64,000 nucleotides of DNA from Psychrobacter pygoscelis (GTDB lineage: Bacteria > Pseudomonadota > Gammaproteobacteria > Pseudomonadales > Moraxellaceae): positions 1 to 64,000 of the forward strand of contig NZ_RQRU01000001.1 in the NCBI RefSeq assembly GCF_004335015.1, read 5' to 3'. This document shows positions 8,948 through 18,085 of this stretch, piece after piece. How positions within the stretch are numbered: position 1 is the first letter of the stretch; every line of letters starts with the position of its first letter. The translations under genes and the position numbers were made by a program. The notes below the pieces were generated by a model, which was given only the letters and a program-made list of their open reading frames with translations, had not been told where the DNA came from and did no database searches.

Positions 8948-10012
8948 TTACCGACCCTCAAAATCAATACGCGGATCAATCAAGTGATAGCTGATATCAC
9001 TGACTAACTGTAGCAGCAAGCCGACCAAAGTAAAGATAAATAATGAGCCAAATATCACTGGGTAGTCACGCTGCTGAATTGCTTCAAAGCCGAGAAGTCC
9101 TAAGCCGTCGAGCTTAAAGATAATTTCGATTAAGAAGTTACCTGTGAAGAATATCCCGATAATGGCTGCAGGAACTCCTGCTATGATAATCAGCATTGCG
9201 TTACGAAAAACGTGCCCGTACAAGACCTTACTCCACCCTAACCCTTTAGCTCGAGCCGTCAGAACATATTGCTTACTAAGCTCTTCTAAGAAGCTAAATT
9301 TAGTCAAATAGGTCAGTCCTGCGAAGCCGCCTACCGTACTGGCAAGTAAAGGCAGTGCCAAGTGCCAAAAGTAATCTTTAACCTTATCAACGGCAGTTAA
9401 CTGATCGAAATTTTCTGAAGTTAGATTTTGTAGAGGGAATATCTGCCAGTAGCTACCCCCTGCGAAAAATACCAACAATATCACGGCAAAGACAAAGACA
9501 GGGATGGCATGACCCACAGCCAGCAGTAGCGCCGTACTTTTATCAAAGATGCTACCGTTATGGACAGCCTTGTAGATACCAAGGGGAATAGCGATAAGAT
9601 AGATGAGCAAAGTGCTCCAAAGTCCTAGTGAGATTGACACTGGTAGCTTGTCAATAATCAACGCTGTCACCGGCTGACCTTTGAAGAATGACTCACCAAA
9701 ATCCAAGGTAGCATAGCTTTTGACCATCAGCCAAAAGCGCTCTGGCGCCGACTTATCAAAGCCATATTGCGCTTTGATAGCCTCAACCATCTCCTCAGAT
9801 AGCCCCCTAGTGCCTTGATAATTACTGTTACCTTGATTGCCAGCGCCTACTGATTGATTGGTCGCATCAAATTTGCTACTAAGCTCAATTTGAGCAATTT
9901 GCTGCTCAACTGGGCCGCCAGGCGCCGCTTGAACAATGATAAAGTTAGCCAATAGAATCAAAAACAACGTTGGAATAATAAGCAGCAATCTTTTGAGTAT
10001 GTATCGACCCAT
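8948..10012 (-). CDS. yejB: Peptide ABC transporter permease (YejB-like)
   Basis: The product is 354 residues with the DppB/OppB-type N-terminus (YILKRLLLIIPTLFLILLAN) and the QAAPGGPVEQ motif of YejB. A periplasmic linker rich in Asn/Gly (about residues 46-65) is followed by the conserved LSEEMVEAIKAQYGFDK and five further membrane segments. The ATPase-contact loop KQYVLTARAKGLGWSKVLYG is intact. AGGGA precedes the ATG at good spacing. It heads the yejBEF block and starts 126 bp after gloB on the same strand. Confidence 0.92.
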   Translation of the reverse strand: MGRYILKRLLLIIPTLFLILLANFIIVQAAPGGPVEQQIAQIELSSKFDATNQSVGAGNQGNSNYQGTRGLSEEMVEAIKAQYGFDKSAPERFWLMVKSYATLDFGESFFKGQPVTALIIDKLPVSISLGLWSTLLIYLIAIPLGIYKAVHNGSIFDKSTALLLAVGHAIPVFVFAVILLVFFAGGSYWQIFPLQNLTSENFDQLTAVDKVKDYFWHLALPLLASTVGGFAGLTYLTKFSFLEELSKQYVLTARAKGLGWSKVLYGHVFRNAMLIIIAGVPAAIIGIFFTGNFLIEIIFKLDGLGLLGFEAIQQRDYPVIFGSLFIFTLVGLLLQLVSDISYHLIDPRIDFEGR

Positions 10013-10138
10013 GATTTAATATCCCTAGCTGTTGATTATTAGACGTTCACTATTAGACGCTAGTTATTTTCTACTTATAATTGTTGTTGCTTACCCAAGC
10101 ATTTGATAAATAAACCACTCGTCCAATCAATCACTAAT

Positions 10139-10918
10139 CTAATAATTGTCCTTTAGCTCGCGTAGCGCCGCAAAGACAGTCAACGGTTTTTCATCTGGTA
10201 ATGACACTTTCGCCTTTACACCCTCAATGACTTCTGGCTCACTAGCGCGCAAAAACACATTAACTTTTCGCTCGTGATCAAGGGTGACAGGTAGCGTTGC
10301 ACGATTATTGGCAGTCTGCTCGATTGCCACCTCTAATGCCGCTTGCATAGCGATATTTTCTGGTTCAATAGACAGACCAAAGCGCAGATTATTGGCCGTA
10401 TATTCGTGAGCGGGATACAGTAGCGTCTCCTTTGGTAGCGTATTTAAGCGCTTAAAGCTATTAAATAGCTGTTCAATCGTTCCCGAAAACACTCGGCCAC
10501 AGCCAGCACTAAACAAGGTATCACCACAAAACACATGCTTTTGACTGTCTATGTCTAATACATAGGCCATGTGACTGGCAGTATGACCAGCGACATCCCA
10601 AATTTGCGCCGATGCGCCCCAAGCACTTACTGAGCTACCCTCTTTGATGGTCTGGTCGGGCTTGACACCGTGCTCACTATGCGCGACAACATGCGTCATC
10701 GGAAAGTGCTCACGCAGCTCTGCCACACCGCCAATATGATCATGATGATGGTGGGTAATCCAAATGGCAGTTAGGTCTAAACCATATTCTTTTAAATAGT
10801 CAATAACCGGTTCTGCTTGTCCAGGGTCCACCACAATGGCCTGCTTATTAACATCATTAATGAGCGTCCAGATATAATTGTCTGAAAAAGCTTTAATAGG
10901 GTGGATGATAATACTCAT
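10139..10918 (-). CDS. gloB: Hydroxyacylglutathione hydrolase (glyoxalase II)
   Basis: The product is 259 residues. It hydrolyses S-lactoylglutathione to lactate and glutathione in methylglyoxal detoxification. The binuclear metal site of the metallo-beta-lactamase fold is complete: THHHHDHIGG near residue 55, VAGHTASH near 112, the bridging aspartate in CGDTLFSAGCGR near 135, and YPAHEYT near 170. The C-terminal HAGH domain follows. AAGGA lies just before the ATG. It is embedded between the transporter's binding-protein gene and its permease genes, an arrangement without obvious functional logic. Confidence 0.95.
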   Translation of the reverse strand: MSIIIHPIKAFSDNYIWTLINDVNKQAIVVDPGQAEPVIDYLKEYGLDLTAIWITHHHHDHIGGVAELREHFPMTHVVAHSEHGVKPDQTIKEGSSVSAWGASAQIWDVAGHTASHMAYVLDIDSQKHVFCGDTLFSAGCGRVFSGTIEQLFNSFKRLNTLPKETLLYPAHEYTANNLRFGLSIEPENIAMQAALEVAIEQTANNRATLPVTLDHERKVNVFLRASEPEVIEGVKAKVSLPDEKPLTVFAALRELKDNY

Positions 10919-11108
10919 AAAAATCCTTCGAGATAGTGTTTAAATTCGCTTAGCAGCTAAGTCAAAAACGACAGATAAATGATTAATAATAAGTCATAAC
11001 CATATTACGGCACGTCCTAGTCATCAGCGCAATAAAGATGATATTAGGAGACCATTATAATCACAGAGCGTAGTATTAAGACGATGGGTTTATGTTAAAC
11101 CCTTTTTA

Positions 11109-13103
11109 TTATTGACGTAGATAAGCATCAACCTTAGCTTCAGCAGTTTTATCGACCCACCAGTAATCAATACCGACGGCATTAGTCGGTAATGACTCGA
11201 CGTGACGATATTGATCCCAGTACGCCACATTGGTGGTCGATTTACCGAGCGTTGGCACCATATAATAGCCTGCTCGTAGCAGACGATCTAATACCTTAGT
11301 ATAAAGGACGATATCTTGACGATTATCCGCATCAAGAAGCTGCTCTATTACGGTGTCAATAGCTGCATTTTTAATACCGGCGCTATTTTTATTGCCTTGC
11401 TCATCGGCAGCTTTACTGCCCCAATAATACGCTTGCTCTGCCCCAGGAGACAGCCCCTGTATAAAGACATCTACTGTCATATCATAGTCAAAACGGCGCA
11501 TGCGCTCATAATATTGCGGAGCATCGACTTGACGAACTTGCGCGTCAAAGCCTAAGCGCTTTAGATTCCGAATATAGGAGATTACTACCCTTCCCACTGT
11601 ATCTCCTGTCATCAGTATCTCAAGCTTAGCAGGCCTACCATCAGGCTGATAGAGCTTCATATCTTGATAGTAAAATCCAGCTTCAAGGAGTAGCTTTCGA
11701 GCTTTGAGCAACCCTTGTCGATTGAATCCCTGACCATCACTTTTTGGCAGCTGCCACTCGCTTAGTACCGCCTGACGTTGAATCGGCTCTAGCATAGGTA
11801 ATAAGGGGCTAAGCACTTGCATCTCTTCAGCAGAGGGCGTGCCTGTGGCGGCCAAGTCTGAACCGTGAAAGTAGCTTTGTGGCTGCTCATATTGACCATG
11901 AAATAAGGTGACATTCATCCATTCAAAATCGTAGGCGAATGTCAAAGCTTGGCGAACGCGAATATCTTGAAATAGTGGGCGGCGCAGATTCATTACCAAG
12001 CCCTGCATAGGTACGGGGTTATGATTAGCAATCTTTTCTTTAACAACCAACCCATCTTTTACCGCAGGGAAACTATAAGCGGTCGCCCAGTTGGCAGCTT
12101 TATTTTCAGTCCGAAAGCGGTATTGGCCGGATTTGAAACCCTCAAAAGCGATCTCATCACTACCGTAGTAAACGTATTTTATCATATCGAAGTTATAGCG
12201 CCCTCGATTGACCATCAGATCGCGTCCCCAGTAGTTGGGATCCCGCACATAAGTAACGCTACGACCTGCCTCTACCTTGCCAAGCTTATACGGCCCACTA
12301 CCCATCAATGGGGTAAAGCTAATGCTATCAAAGTCAGTATCGATTGAGTCTTTTGAGAAGACAGGGAACTGTCCCACTGTCAGTAAGGCTTCTCTATTAT
12401 CATCTGAATTGAAGGTAAATTTCACTTGGGTCTTATCCAGTGCCTCTACCATTTTGATATCTGCCAAATAACTACGGATAGACATCGGACCGCGTGTTAG
12501 CAGCGCGTCAAAAGTTGCTTTGACATCCTGACTGGTAACCTCATCACCATTCCAAAAGCGTGCCTTGGGATTGACATGATAAATAATCCAGCTGGCATCT
12601 TCAGTATCATAGGTGACTTTACTTGCCAGCTGAGGATACATAGTAAAAGCTTCGTTCAAAGAGCCTGTCATCAAGGTATCATAGAGATAATCCGTACCTA
12701 TCATCGGTATCCCAGTCGTCGTCCACTTCTTAGCACTATTAAATGAGCCACGTGCATCTAATGATAGCTCCCCGCCCTTAGGCGCTTCAGGATTGGCATA
12801 AGGTAAGTGTGGAGCATGTTGATAAGTCGCAGTGCTATGGTGACCAAGAGCATTAGTAGTGACAATCTCAGCATAGCTGGGGGCCACCGTTAGTAATAAA
12901 AAAGCTAAACATGGATAAGCAGCTGCCAGTGACAATAGTCTAATCGCGCTAAAATGACGTGGTGATACCTGCTCAACACACAAGGTTAAGGGGTTATCGA
13001 GACGATAACTATGCGACTTTCTAGGTATTCCTAGCACCAATACTGGGGCTACAGAAGATGTAGATGTATTTACGGGCGGATAGGTATAGTGAATCACTGG
13101 CAT
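11109..13103 (-). CDS. yejA: Extracellular peptide-binding protein of a Yej-type ABC transporter (SBP family 5)
   Basis: The product is 664 residues and belongs to the family 5 solute-binding proteins (YejA/DppA/OppA fold). Visible family features include PHLPYANPEAPKGGELSLD, YDTLMTGSLNEAF, a FWNGDEVTSQDV segment and QDIRVRQALTFAYDFEWMN. It would capture oligopeptides in the periplasm and pass them to YejB/YejE. A hydrophobic signal segment ending near APSYA (about residues 75-79) is preceded by an unusually long hydrophilic N-terminus of about 50 residues, so the true start may be internal, but no alternative ATG or well-placed ribosome site was found. gloB follows 190 bp downstream on the same strand. 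Assignment to yejA rests on the yejBEF genes beyond it. Confidence 0.85.
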   Translation of the reverse strand: MPVIHYTYPPVNTSTSSVAPVLVLGIPRKSHSYRLDNPLTLCVEQVSPRHFSAIRLLSLAAAYPCLAFLLLTVAPSYAEIVTTNALGHHSTATYQHAPHLPYANPEAPKGGELSLDARGSFNSAKKWTTTGIPMIGTDYLYDTLMTGSLNEAFTMYPQLASKVTYDTEDASWIIYHVNPKARFWNGDEVTSQDVKATFDALLTRGPMSIRSYLADIKMVEALDKTQVKFTFNSDDNREALLTVGQFPVFSKDSIDTDFDSISFTPLMGSGPYKLGKVEAGRSVTYVRDPNYWGRDLMVNRGRYNFDMIKYVYYGSDEIAFEGFKSGQYRFRTENKAANWATAYSFPAVKDGLVVKEKIANHNPVPMQGLVMNLRRPLFQDIRVRQALTFAYDFEWMNVTLFHGQYEQPQSYFHGSDLAATGTPSAEEMQVLSPLLPMLEPIQRQAVLSEWQLPKSDGQGFNRQGLLKARKLLLEAGFYYQDMKLYQPDGRPAKLEILMTGDTVGRVVISYIRNLKRLGFDAQVRQVDAPQYYERMRRFDYDMTVDVFIQGLSPGAEQAYYWGSKAADEQGNKNSAGIKNAAIDTVIEQLLDADNRQDIVLYTKVLDRLLRAGYYMVPTLGKSTTNVAYWDQYRHVESLPTNAVGIDYWWVDKTAEAKVDAYLRQ

Positions 13104-13481
13104 GAAAATAGACTTGATTTGGCATCAGCCTTTATCATAGCAAACCTCGCTAGGCTAAGACAGGCGAGTTCGCAGCTAAGCTAAAGACAAAACCAAAGGC
13201 TTAAAAGTGGTGTCTTAGTAGCAAAATAACCAAAGTAGTAGCTAAAAAGAGCCATAGCTTACAGCTGCTTGGCTGCTGACTACTCAGCTCTTTAGCAATA
13301 AGCTTGAAGCCAGCATATTGACGGCCTACAGTCTGGATAACATCAAATGGATAAACCTTATACTAGTGGATATTCTTGAACCAATTAAGACCATGCCTTA
13401 TTTAACCGCTCAAAATTATCCACTGGTCACGCTCTAGCAGCGACTGCAAATTAGCTACAATGGCTGATATTTACGATTAAG
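13104..13481. other. Intergenic region between the yejA-like gene and serC
   Basis: 378 bp with no recognised gene. On the minus strand there is an open stretch of about 50 codons (roughly 13207-13365) encoding a C-terminal hydrophobic segment, but it lacks a start codon. No terminator or promoter was defined with confidence. Confidence 0.4.
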
Positions 13482-14627
13482 TTAGGCTTGAGTTCGCTCA
13501 AACTCTCTCATAAAGTCTACCAACTGTGACACCCAGTCGAGGCTAACAGCATTATAAATACTGGCGCGCATACCGCCGACGTCACGGTGACCTTTTAAGT
13601 TGAGTAGTCCTGCTTGCTCAGCTTGCTGTAAGAATACTTTATCAAGGTTACTGTCTGCTAAAGTAAAAGGAACGTTCATTATAGATCGATGCGCTTTAGC
13701 AACAGGGTTATGATAGAAGCTGCTGCTATCGATAGCATCATATAGAAGCGCCGCTTTTTGCTGATTAATCTTACCAATAGCTTCAACGCCACCTTGCGCC
13801 TCTAGCCAATCAAATACCAATCCTGCTAGATACCATGAATAAGTGGCAGGGGTATTTGACATAGAAGCTTTTTCAATTTGATGCTTATAGTTAAGCAGCA
13901 GCGGACACCAGTCGCTAGCTTCTTCGATTAAGTCTTCACGAATAATGACGATGACCAGTCCGGCAGGGCCGATATTCTTCTGCGCGCCTGCATAAATCAT
14001 TGCGAATTGACTGACATCGATTGGCTGCGACAAAATTGAAGAGGACATATCAGCGATGATTGGCGCATCCACCTTAGGGGTTTCAAAAATTTGTAACCCG
14101 TGAATTGTCTCATTAGCACAGTAGTGAAAATAAGCGGCTTGGTCGCTTAGCTGCCAGCTGTCCTTATTAGGCACATCGGTGAAGTTATTCTCCTTGCCAC
14201 TTGCCACAAGATTGACCTTTCCTAAGCCTAAAGCTTCATAACGTTTGGCCTCTTTGAGAGCTTTGCCAGACCAAGCGCCAGTGGTTAGATAGTCCGCTAC
14301 CTTGCCGCCCAATAAGTTGAGAGGAATGGCGGAGAACTGCAAGCTTGCTCCGCCCTGCAAGAACAGCACTTTATAATTATCAGGAATAGCCATCAACTGG
14401 CGTAGCTTAGCTTCCGCACGCTCTGCCACACCGATATAGTCTGCGCTACGATGGCTCATCTCCATTACCGATACGCCGCGCCCTTGCCAATCTAGTAGCT
14501 CAGCTTGGGCTTTGGCAAGTACTTCTGTGGGTATAGAAGCAGGCCCAGCACTAAAATTAGGTAAGCGATGCTTAGAGAGATTATCGCTCGTAGTATTTGT
14601 TTGGTTTGCTAGTGTATCGTTGGTCAT
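13482..14627 (-). CDS. serC: Phosphoserine aminotransferase
   Basis: The product is 381 residues from the ATG at 14627. SerC converts 3-phosphohydroxypyruvate plus glutamate to phosphoserine in serine synthesis and also serves pyridoxine synthesis. The N-terminal signature NFSAGPASIPTEVLAKAQ, the MEMSHRS motif, the GGASLQFSAIPLNL cofactor loop and the PLP lysine in YAGAQKNIGPAGL are present, as is the C-terminal GHRDVGGMRASIYNA. The start at 14627 is preferred over an upstream GTG at 14654 because AGGAAG sits five bases before it and the family has no conserved extension. It appears monocistronic. Confidence 0.95.
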   Translation of the reverse strand: MTNDTLANQTNTTSDNLSKHRLPNFSAGPASIPTEVLAKAQAELLDWQGRGVSVMEMSHRSADYIGVAERAEAKLRQLMAIPDNYKVLFLQGGASLQFSAIPLNLLGGKVADYLTTGAWSGKALKEAKRYEALGLGKVNLVASGKENNFTDVPNKDSWQLSDQAAYFHYCANETIHGLQIFETPKVDAPIIADMSSSILSQPIDVSQFAMIYAGAQKNIGPAGLVIVIIREDLIEEASDWCPLLLNYKHQIEKASMSNTPATYSWYLAGLVFDWLEAQGGVEAIGKINQQKAALLYDAIDSSSFYHNPVAKAHRSIMNVPFTLADSNLDKVFLQQAEQAGLLNLKGHRDVGGMRASIYNAVSLDWVSQLVDFMREFERTQA

Positions 14628-14931
14628 ATTACTTCCTATCTTGAATGTTGTCACATAAGTATGGGAGTGGTAAAAGTAAAAGCTCTCAGACTTAAATTAT
14701 TAACGAAATAGCGACCCTTATTAGTCACAGGGCCTTATGGATATGATGCACTCCCATAGATTCACGTCAATTCGCAGCCTAGCGCCTATTTATAGGGCTG
14801 GCTCTATCCTTGACGCAAGCTTAGTGAGATTATGATGAGACTTAATGATATCTATTTTGACTCTATAATTAGTAACGAATTAATTTACTTAAATAATTAA
14901 TAAAATTCAGCCCAGTACTAGAACGGGCAGT
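14628..14931. other. Intergenic region upstream of serC
   Basis: About 300 bp that must contain the serC promoter. No gene, repeat or strong hairpin was recognised. Confidence 0.4.
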
Positions 14932-15825
14932 TTAGGCAGATAACAGCTGCCACAGTTGTTTTTTTTGTGCAGGCTCAGCCAGCATCTCCTCTAGTAGTGG
15001 CGTCCGTACCATCTGGGCGTGATCTAAGCCTTCTGGTAGCTCTGTCAAGGCAGCGACTTGCAGCTGCTCACTACCACCAAGCTTAAACACAAATCCTGCA
15101 AGACTGGCATTGGCCATATCTAAGGTCGACATACTCTTACAAAAAGGAAATGACAGCTGATCAATGGTCGTAGATAAGCCAACCTGCATATTCTGCCAGA
15201 GCCTCAAAGATTGAGCCGACAAGCTTGCTACATCCACTAATAGTACCCAGCCATTATATTTTAATCCTTGCAGGGTGAAGGGTTCGACAACCACCTCAAC
15301 TGCCGATTCGCTCTCAAGATTATCATCAAAATCAGCCTCAAGATCAGTATTGAACGTATCATTTAGCTCATTACCAGACAATCCTTGCACGGATTTTGCT
15401 GAGTGATCAGCCTTCGCTACTGGCGTCTTCTCATCTGCATATGTTGTAGCGTAGATTTCATGGTCTTCATAACTATTATAGTCGCCGTGTGTTTCAGAGG
15501 AAGTAGGCTGGGTCAATGACCCGCTATTAACTACAGGCGACGACTGCTGATTACGGGCATCAGCACTATATTGACCCAGATTGGCTTCAGGGTTAACGCT
15601 TGAGACAGAATTGGACTGCTCATTATTAGCACCCCCTTGTGCTATCGGCGATGGATTGTTTTGTTGCAGCGTCTCAGCAGTCAAAGCCTTTGTGTTTTGA
15701 CGGCTTTGGACATTAGCGGCTAAAATATCTTGAATATTTTTACAGGTCGCTTCACGGCTCACCCAAGGCGTTACCCCCATCATGCTTAAAATTTGTCGGC
15801 GCTGAACTTCCCGCTGAATCATCAT
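14932..15825 (-). CDS. Hypothetical protein, possibly HolD-like (DNA polymerase III psi)
   Basis: The product is 297 residues in three parts. Residues 1-40 contain RRQILSMMGVTPWVSRE, which resembles the start of DNA polymerase III psi subunits (a short helix, then 'GxxxW'). Residues 41-170 are low-complexity, rich in Gln, Asn, Ser, Asp and Glu, and probably disordered. Residues 175-297 form a compact domain (GWVLLVDVASLSAQSLRLWQ) ending LLEEMLAEPAQKKQLWQLLS, which recalls the C-terminal helix of HolD. Psi links the clamp loader to SSB through chi. The match is by eye and weak, and the long linker makes the protein about twice the E. coli length. No ribosome site is obvious before the double ATG. 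It may be an unrelated lineage-specific protein. Confidence 0.55.
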   Translation of the reverse strand: MMIQREVQRRQILSMMGVTPWVSREATCKNIQDILAANVQSRQNTKALTAETLQQNNPSPIAQGGANNEQSNSVSSVNPEANLGQYSADARNQQSSPVVNSGSLTQPTSSETHGDYNSYEDHEIYATTYADEKTPVAKADHSAKSVQGLSGNELNDTFNTDLEADFDDNLESESAVEVVVEPFTLQGLKYNGWVLLVDVASLSAQSLRLWQNMQVGLSTTIDQLSFPFCKSMSTLDMANASLAGFVFKLGGSEQLQVAALTELPEGLDHAQMVRTPLLEEMLAEPAQKKQLWQLLSA

Positions 15826-16384
15826 AGTGTTATTAGCATCGGTTGAGTGAGAGGGTTAATGGCTGGCTTATTATAGCGCTTAGCGATTTTTATTAATATC
15901 AGCTAAGGATATAAAACAATCATGGCTTAAAAATATAAACGACTGTAATAGCGTAAATTCACCATAAACTTTAGGCCTAGTAAGCAGCATATTCGGCATA
16001 TTGTATCTCATAAACTAAAGATTGGCATTGCTTGCTTATCATATCACGGAACGATAGCTAGACCTTAAAATCAGCAGCGCATAGGTAATAATCAACCCTT
16101 ATGCAGTCTCTATTATTTAGTATCATCTCATTAACTTAGCACCTGTTAGGCTTTATGCAGAACTACAGTAGCAGAACTACAGTAATAGCCACTACTAATA
16201 GTTATTTCTTGATAATGTTATTACTATAGATTTATATATTTATTAAAACTAATTACTAAAGGTTATTTATTAATCTATGATACGTGTACTTATATGCAAA
16301 CCTATGGGTCAGACAGTCTTCAAAAGCTTGCTATAGCCAATTTATAGAAGCTTTTTCCATTCACTACTCTCTCCCTATTCAGGC
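15826..16384. other. Non-coding region with a 14-bp tandem duplication
   Basis: About 560 AT-rich bases without a credible gene. GCAGAACTACAGTA occurs twice in tandem at 16157-16170 and 16171-16184. The region leads into a decayed carbonic anhydrase gene and may hold its former promoter. Confidence 0.5.
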
Positions 16385-16768
16385 AACTCAGGCCCAAGTT
16401 TTGGAGTGATAGCAAAGGAGCAACCGCCTGCAAGATTGGCCAAGAACAATCGCCAATCAATATCAATAAAATTACTAAAGTCACTGCTAGCTCCGCTACC
16501 CCGCCAGCTATCAGCTACAGTAAAACTGCTAACGCTCGAATCAACGATAATGGCAATACCGTAAAATGGAATACCGTAGTTTACACTGCAATGACATCTG
16601 CCGATACTATCACTTTAGAGGGGAGCGCTATGAGCTTAAGCAGTTCCATTACCATATTCCTAGCGAACATCAACTAGTAGGTAAAAACAAAACTACCCAG
16701 GCGAGAGGCATTTCGTTCACGCCAATAGCGCAGTTCGGCATCTTGGTAATGTCGTAGATTTTTTATAG
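16385..16768 (+). pseudogene. Alpha-carbonic anhydrase, frameshifted and truncated remnant
   Basis: Three plus-strand frames together spell an alpha-class carbonic anhydrase. From 16399 one frame reads FWSDSKGATACKIGQEQSPI, the family's 'QSPINI' region, and runs to TITLEG near 16620. There the match jumps to another frame, GERYELKQFHYHIPSEHQLV, which holds the zinc-binding His-x-His and the PSEH motif. Near 16705 it jumps again to HFVHANSAV, the third-histidine region, and stops at 16768. The signal-peptide end is out of frame with the first part, and the C-terminal half of the enzyme is missing. Intact members are periplasmic zinc enzymes that interconvert CO2 and bicarbonate. This copy cannot make an active enzyme. 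Confidence 0.88.
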
Positions 16769-16778
16769 TGAAGCTACT

Positions 16779-16810
16779 AAAAACCCCAAGCGCTAAGGCT
16801 TGGGGTTTTT
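16779..16810. terminator. Bidirectional rho-independent terminator
   Basis: A 13-bp perfect stem, AAAAACCCCAAGC / GCTTGGGGTTTTT, with a 6-base loop. It lies just after the carbonic anhydrase remnant (+) and about 105 bases past the aroC stop (-), and can serve both directions. Confidence 0.92.
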
Positions 16811-16915
16811 ATTGGTCAATAATATATTCATCAGGACACACGTAAGACAATAAGTAACGCTCATCAAAAGCTGCTGCTCACTTTCATTACAAATGTAACA
16901 CCTTACGGCGTCACA

Positions 16916-18022
16916 CTATGACTCGATAGGAGTGACAGGCTGAGTGACATCTGCATTCTGACCACGATGGCGCAGATAGTGATCCAGCAGAACGATTGCC
17001 AGCATTGCTTCTGCAATTGGTGTGGCACGCACACCAACGCAAGGGTCATGACGGCCTTTGGTCAGCATCTGGGTCGGTTGTCCTTGACTGTCAATACTGC
17101 GACCTTTGGTGGTAATACTTGAGGTCGGCTTAAGCGCAATACTCACAGTAATATCTTGCCCCGATGAAATACCGCCTAAGATACCGCCAGCATGATTGGC
17201 GGTAAAGCCATCTGGGGTCAGCTCATCACGGGACAGATGACCAAATTGGCCTGCAACGGCCATACCATCACCAATCTCCACACCCTTGACCGCATTAATA
17301 CTCATCATCGCATGGGCAATATCAGCATCTAAGCGATCAAACACCGGTTCTCCAAGACCTACAGGCACGCCCGATGCAATAATCTCAAGCTTAGCCCCAC
17401 AGCTACTACCCTCTCGGCGTAGTCTATCAATAAGGACCTCAAAGCGAGGAATCGCATCCGCGTCAGCACAAAAGAAGGGATTGCTATTAACAAAGTCCCA
17501 ATCTATCTGTGTAAAGTCTTGGGCCGCAGCATACTCATCACCGATCTGGGTGACATGACCGCGAATCTGAACTCCCAATCTATCTTGAAGATACTTTTTA
17601 GCTATAGCGCCAGCAGCGACGCGCATCGCCGTCTCTCGGGCTGAGGAGCGGCCGCCACCGCGGTAGTCGCGAAAGCCATATTTCATACTGTAGGTGTAAT
17701 CGGCATGACCGGGACGAAAGGTATCTTTGATATCACTATAGTCTTTAGATTTCTGATTGGTATTTCGGATCAGTAGTCCGATTGAAGTCCCCGTTGTTTT
17801 TCCTTCGAACACCCCTGAGATAATCTCAACTTCATCTGCTTCGCGGCGCTGGGTAGAATATTTGGACGAGCCTGGCTTGCGCCGATCCAAGTCACCTTGC
17901 AAGTCAGCTTCGGACAAGCTCATGCCAGGCGGTACGCCATCGACAATAGCCAGTAGCCCTGGCCCATGGGACTCACCGCAGCTCGTTACTCGAAATACTT
18001 GCCCAATACTATTACCTGCCAT
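16916..18022 (-). CDS. aroC: Chorismate synthase
   Basis: The product is 368 residues. It makes chorismate from EPSP using reduced FMN, the last shikimate pathway step. The three AroC signatures are visible: [18 protein letters not shown] near residue 16, [20 protein letters not shown] near 122-141, and [21 protein letters not shown] near 335. The ATG at 18022 follows prmB by 63 bp on the same strand, an arrangement also found in E. coli (prmB-aroC), so the two are probably cotranscribed. It ends before the terminator at 16779-16810. Confidence 0.96.
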   Translation of the reverse strand: MAGNSIGQVFRVTSCGESHGPGLLAIVDGVPPGMSLSEADLQGDLDRRKPGSSKYSTQRREADEVEIISGVFEGKTTGTSIGLLIRNTNQKSKDYSDIKDTFRPGHADYTYSMKYGFRDYRGGGRSSARETAMRVAAGAIAKKYLQDRLGVQIRGHVTQIGDEYAAAQDFTQIDWDFVNSNPFFCADADAIPRFEVLIDRLRREGSSCGAKLEIIASGVPVGLGEPVFDRLDADIAHAMMSINAVKGVEIGDGMAVAGQFGHLSRDELTPDGFTANHAGGILGGISSGQDITVSIALKPTSSITTKGRSIDSQGQPTQMLTKGRHDPCVGVRATPIAEAMLAIVLLDHYLRHRGQNADVTQPVTPIES

Positions 18023-18085
18023 TCGTCATCCTATCTACTATACGATTAATAAAAAGTGCTAATTGCTAAGAATGTTTATACCGCA

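Noticed and set aside
13207..13365. Open minus-strand stretch of about 50 codons with a C-terminal hydrophobic segment between the yejA-like gene and serC
   Set aside because: No ATG, GTG or TTG start and no ribosome site; no family recognised. It may be a gene remnant but cannot be supported.
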